From positions 18,774 through 24,182 of the forward strand of contig DCUN01000097.1 of NCBI GenBank assembly GCA_002327225.1: a DNA stretch of 5,409 nt. The letters run 5' to 3'. Both the position numbers and the translations under genes were made by a program. This document shows positions 5,321 to 5,409 of this stretch, piece after piece. The number at the start of each line of letters is the position of its first letter. Position 1 is the first letter of the stretch. The DNA is from Desulfobulbaceae bacterium UBA2213. Lineage in GTDB: Bacteria; Desulfobacterota; Desulfobulbia; Desulfobulbales; Desulfocapsaceae. The notes beneath the pieces are model-generated. The model was given only the letters and a program-made list of their open reading frames with translations. It had not been told where the DNA came from and did not search any database.

Positions 5321-5409
5321 TGGGGTCTACCATGAAATTGCATATACTGTTTGAATGTATAAGTAGACAACCTTGAAGAAAACCTCCAAGTGGTGCAGAA
5401 TATTTGCAT

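Larger units (their letters stand above)
5197..5409. other. Non-coding tail with no supported gene
   Basis: These 213 bases carry only very short reading frames (for example ATG at 5215 with 20 codons and ATG at 5332 with 14 codons) without ribosome binding sites. The region is visibly more AT-rich than the genes before it, as expected of an intergenic promoter region. It holds the hairpin at its left edge, four ATACCTT repeats, and promoter-like hexamers. The next gene must start, or end, beyond the window. Confidence 0.6.

Noticed and set aside
5302..5409. Minus-strand frame open to the right edge (at least 35 codons)
   Set aside because: It could be the end of a convergent gene, but it contains the ATACCTT repeats, lacks any recognisable motif, and nothing visible supports it as coding.

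Overview
This is an ordinary-looking bacterial chromosomal segment. All real genes lie on the + strand, tightly packed, with two ATGA stop/start overlaps and otherwise gaps of about 6 to 90 bases. In order it holds: the 3' end of ilvH/ilvN (acetolactate synthase small subunit), psd (phosphatidylserine decarboxylase, short form), pssA (CDP-diacylglycerol-serine O-phosphatidyltransferase), asd (aspartate-semialdehyde dehydrogenase), rsmD (16S rRNA guanine-N2 methyltransferase), coaD (phosphopantetheine adenylyltransferase), a Tat-signal Rieske 2Fe-2S protein, and a compact cytochrome b. The last ~200 bases hold no gene I can support.

The organism is most likely an anaerobic or respiratory member of the Desulfobacterota (the former Deltaproteobacteria, perhaps a Desulfobulbales relative). 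This rests on the ilv-psd-pssA clustering as I recall it from that group, the short psd next to an integral-membrane pssA, a moderate GC content, and the stand-alone Rieske/cytochrome b pair. It is inference from gene content, not a phylogenetic result.

Region by region: bases 1-1657 end a branched-chain amino acid operon and add the two-step route to phosphatidylethanolamine. PssA makes phosphatidylserine from CDP-diacylglycerol and serine, and Psd decarboxylates it. Bases 1718-3888 carry three unrelated housekeeping functions: the lysine/threonine/methionine branch point (asd), ribosome modification (rsmD) and coenzyme A synthesis (coaD). The rsmD-coaD pairing is very common in bacteria. 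Bases 3931-5196 encode the core of a quinol-oxidising bc-type complex: a Rieske protein exported by Tat, and a one-piece cytochrome b that appears to combine the cytochrome b6 and subunit IV parts.

I found no previously undescribed system. The parts most worth a second look are the cytochrome b, whose histidine spacing is b6-like and whose canonical quinol-site motifs are replaced; the Rieske cluster-binding loop, with Gln where Gly is usual; two hairpins that swallow stop codons; and a cluster of four short direct repeats in the non-coding tail.
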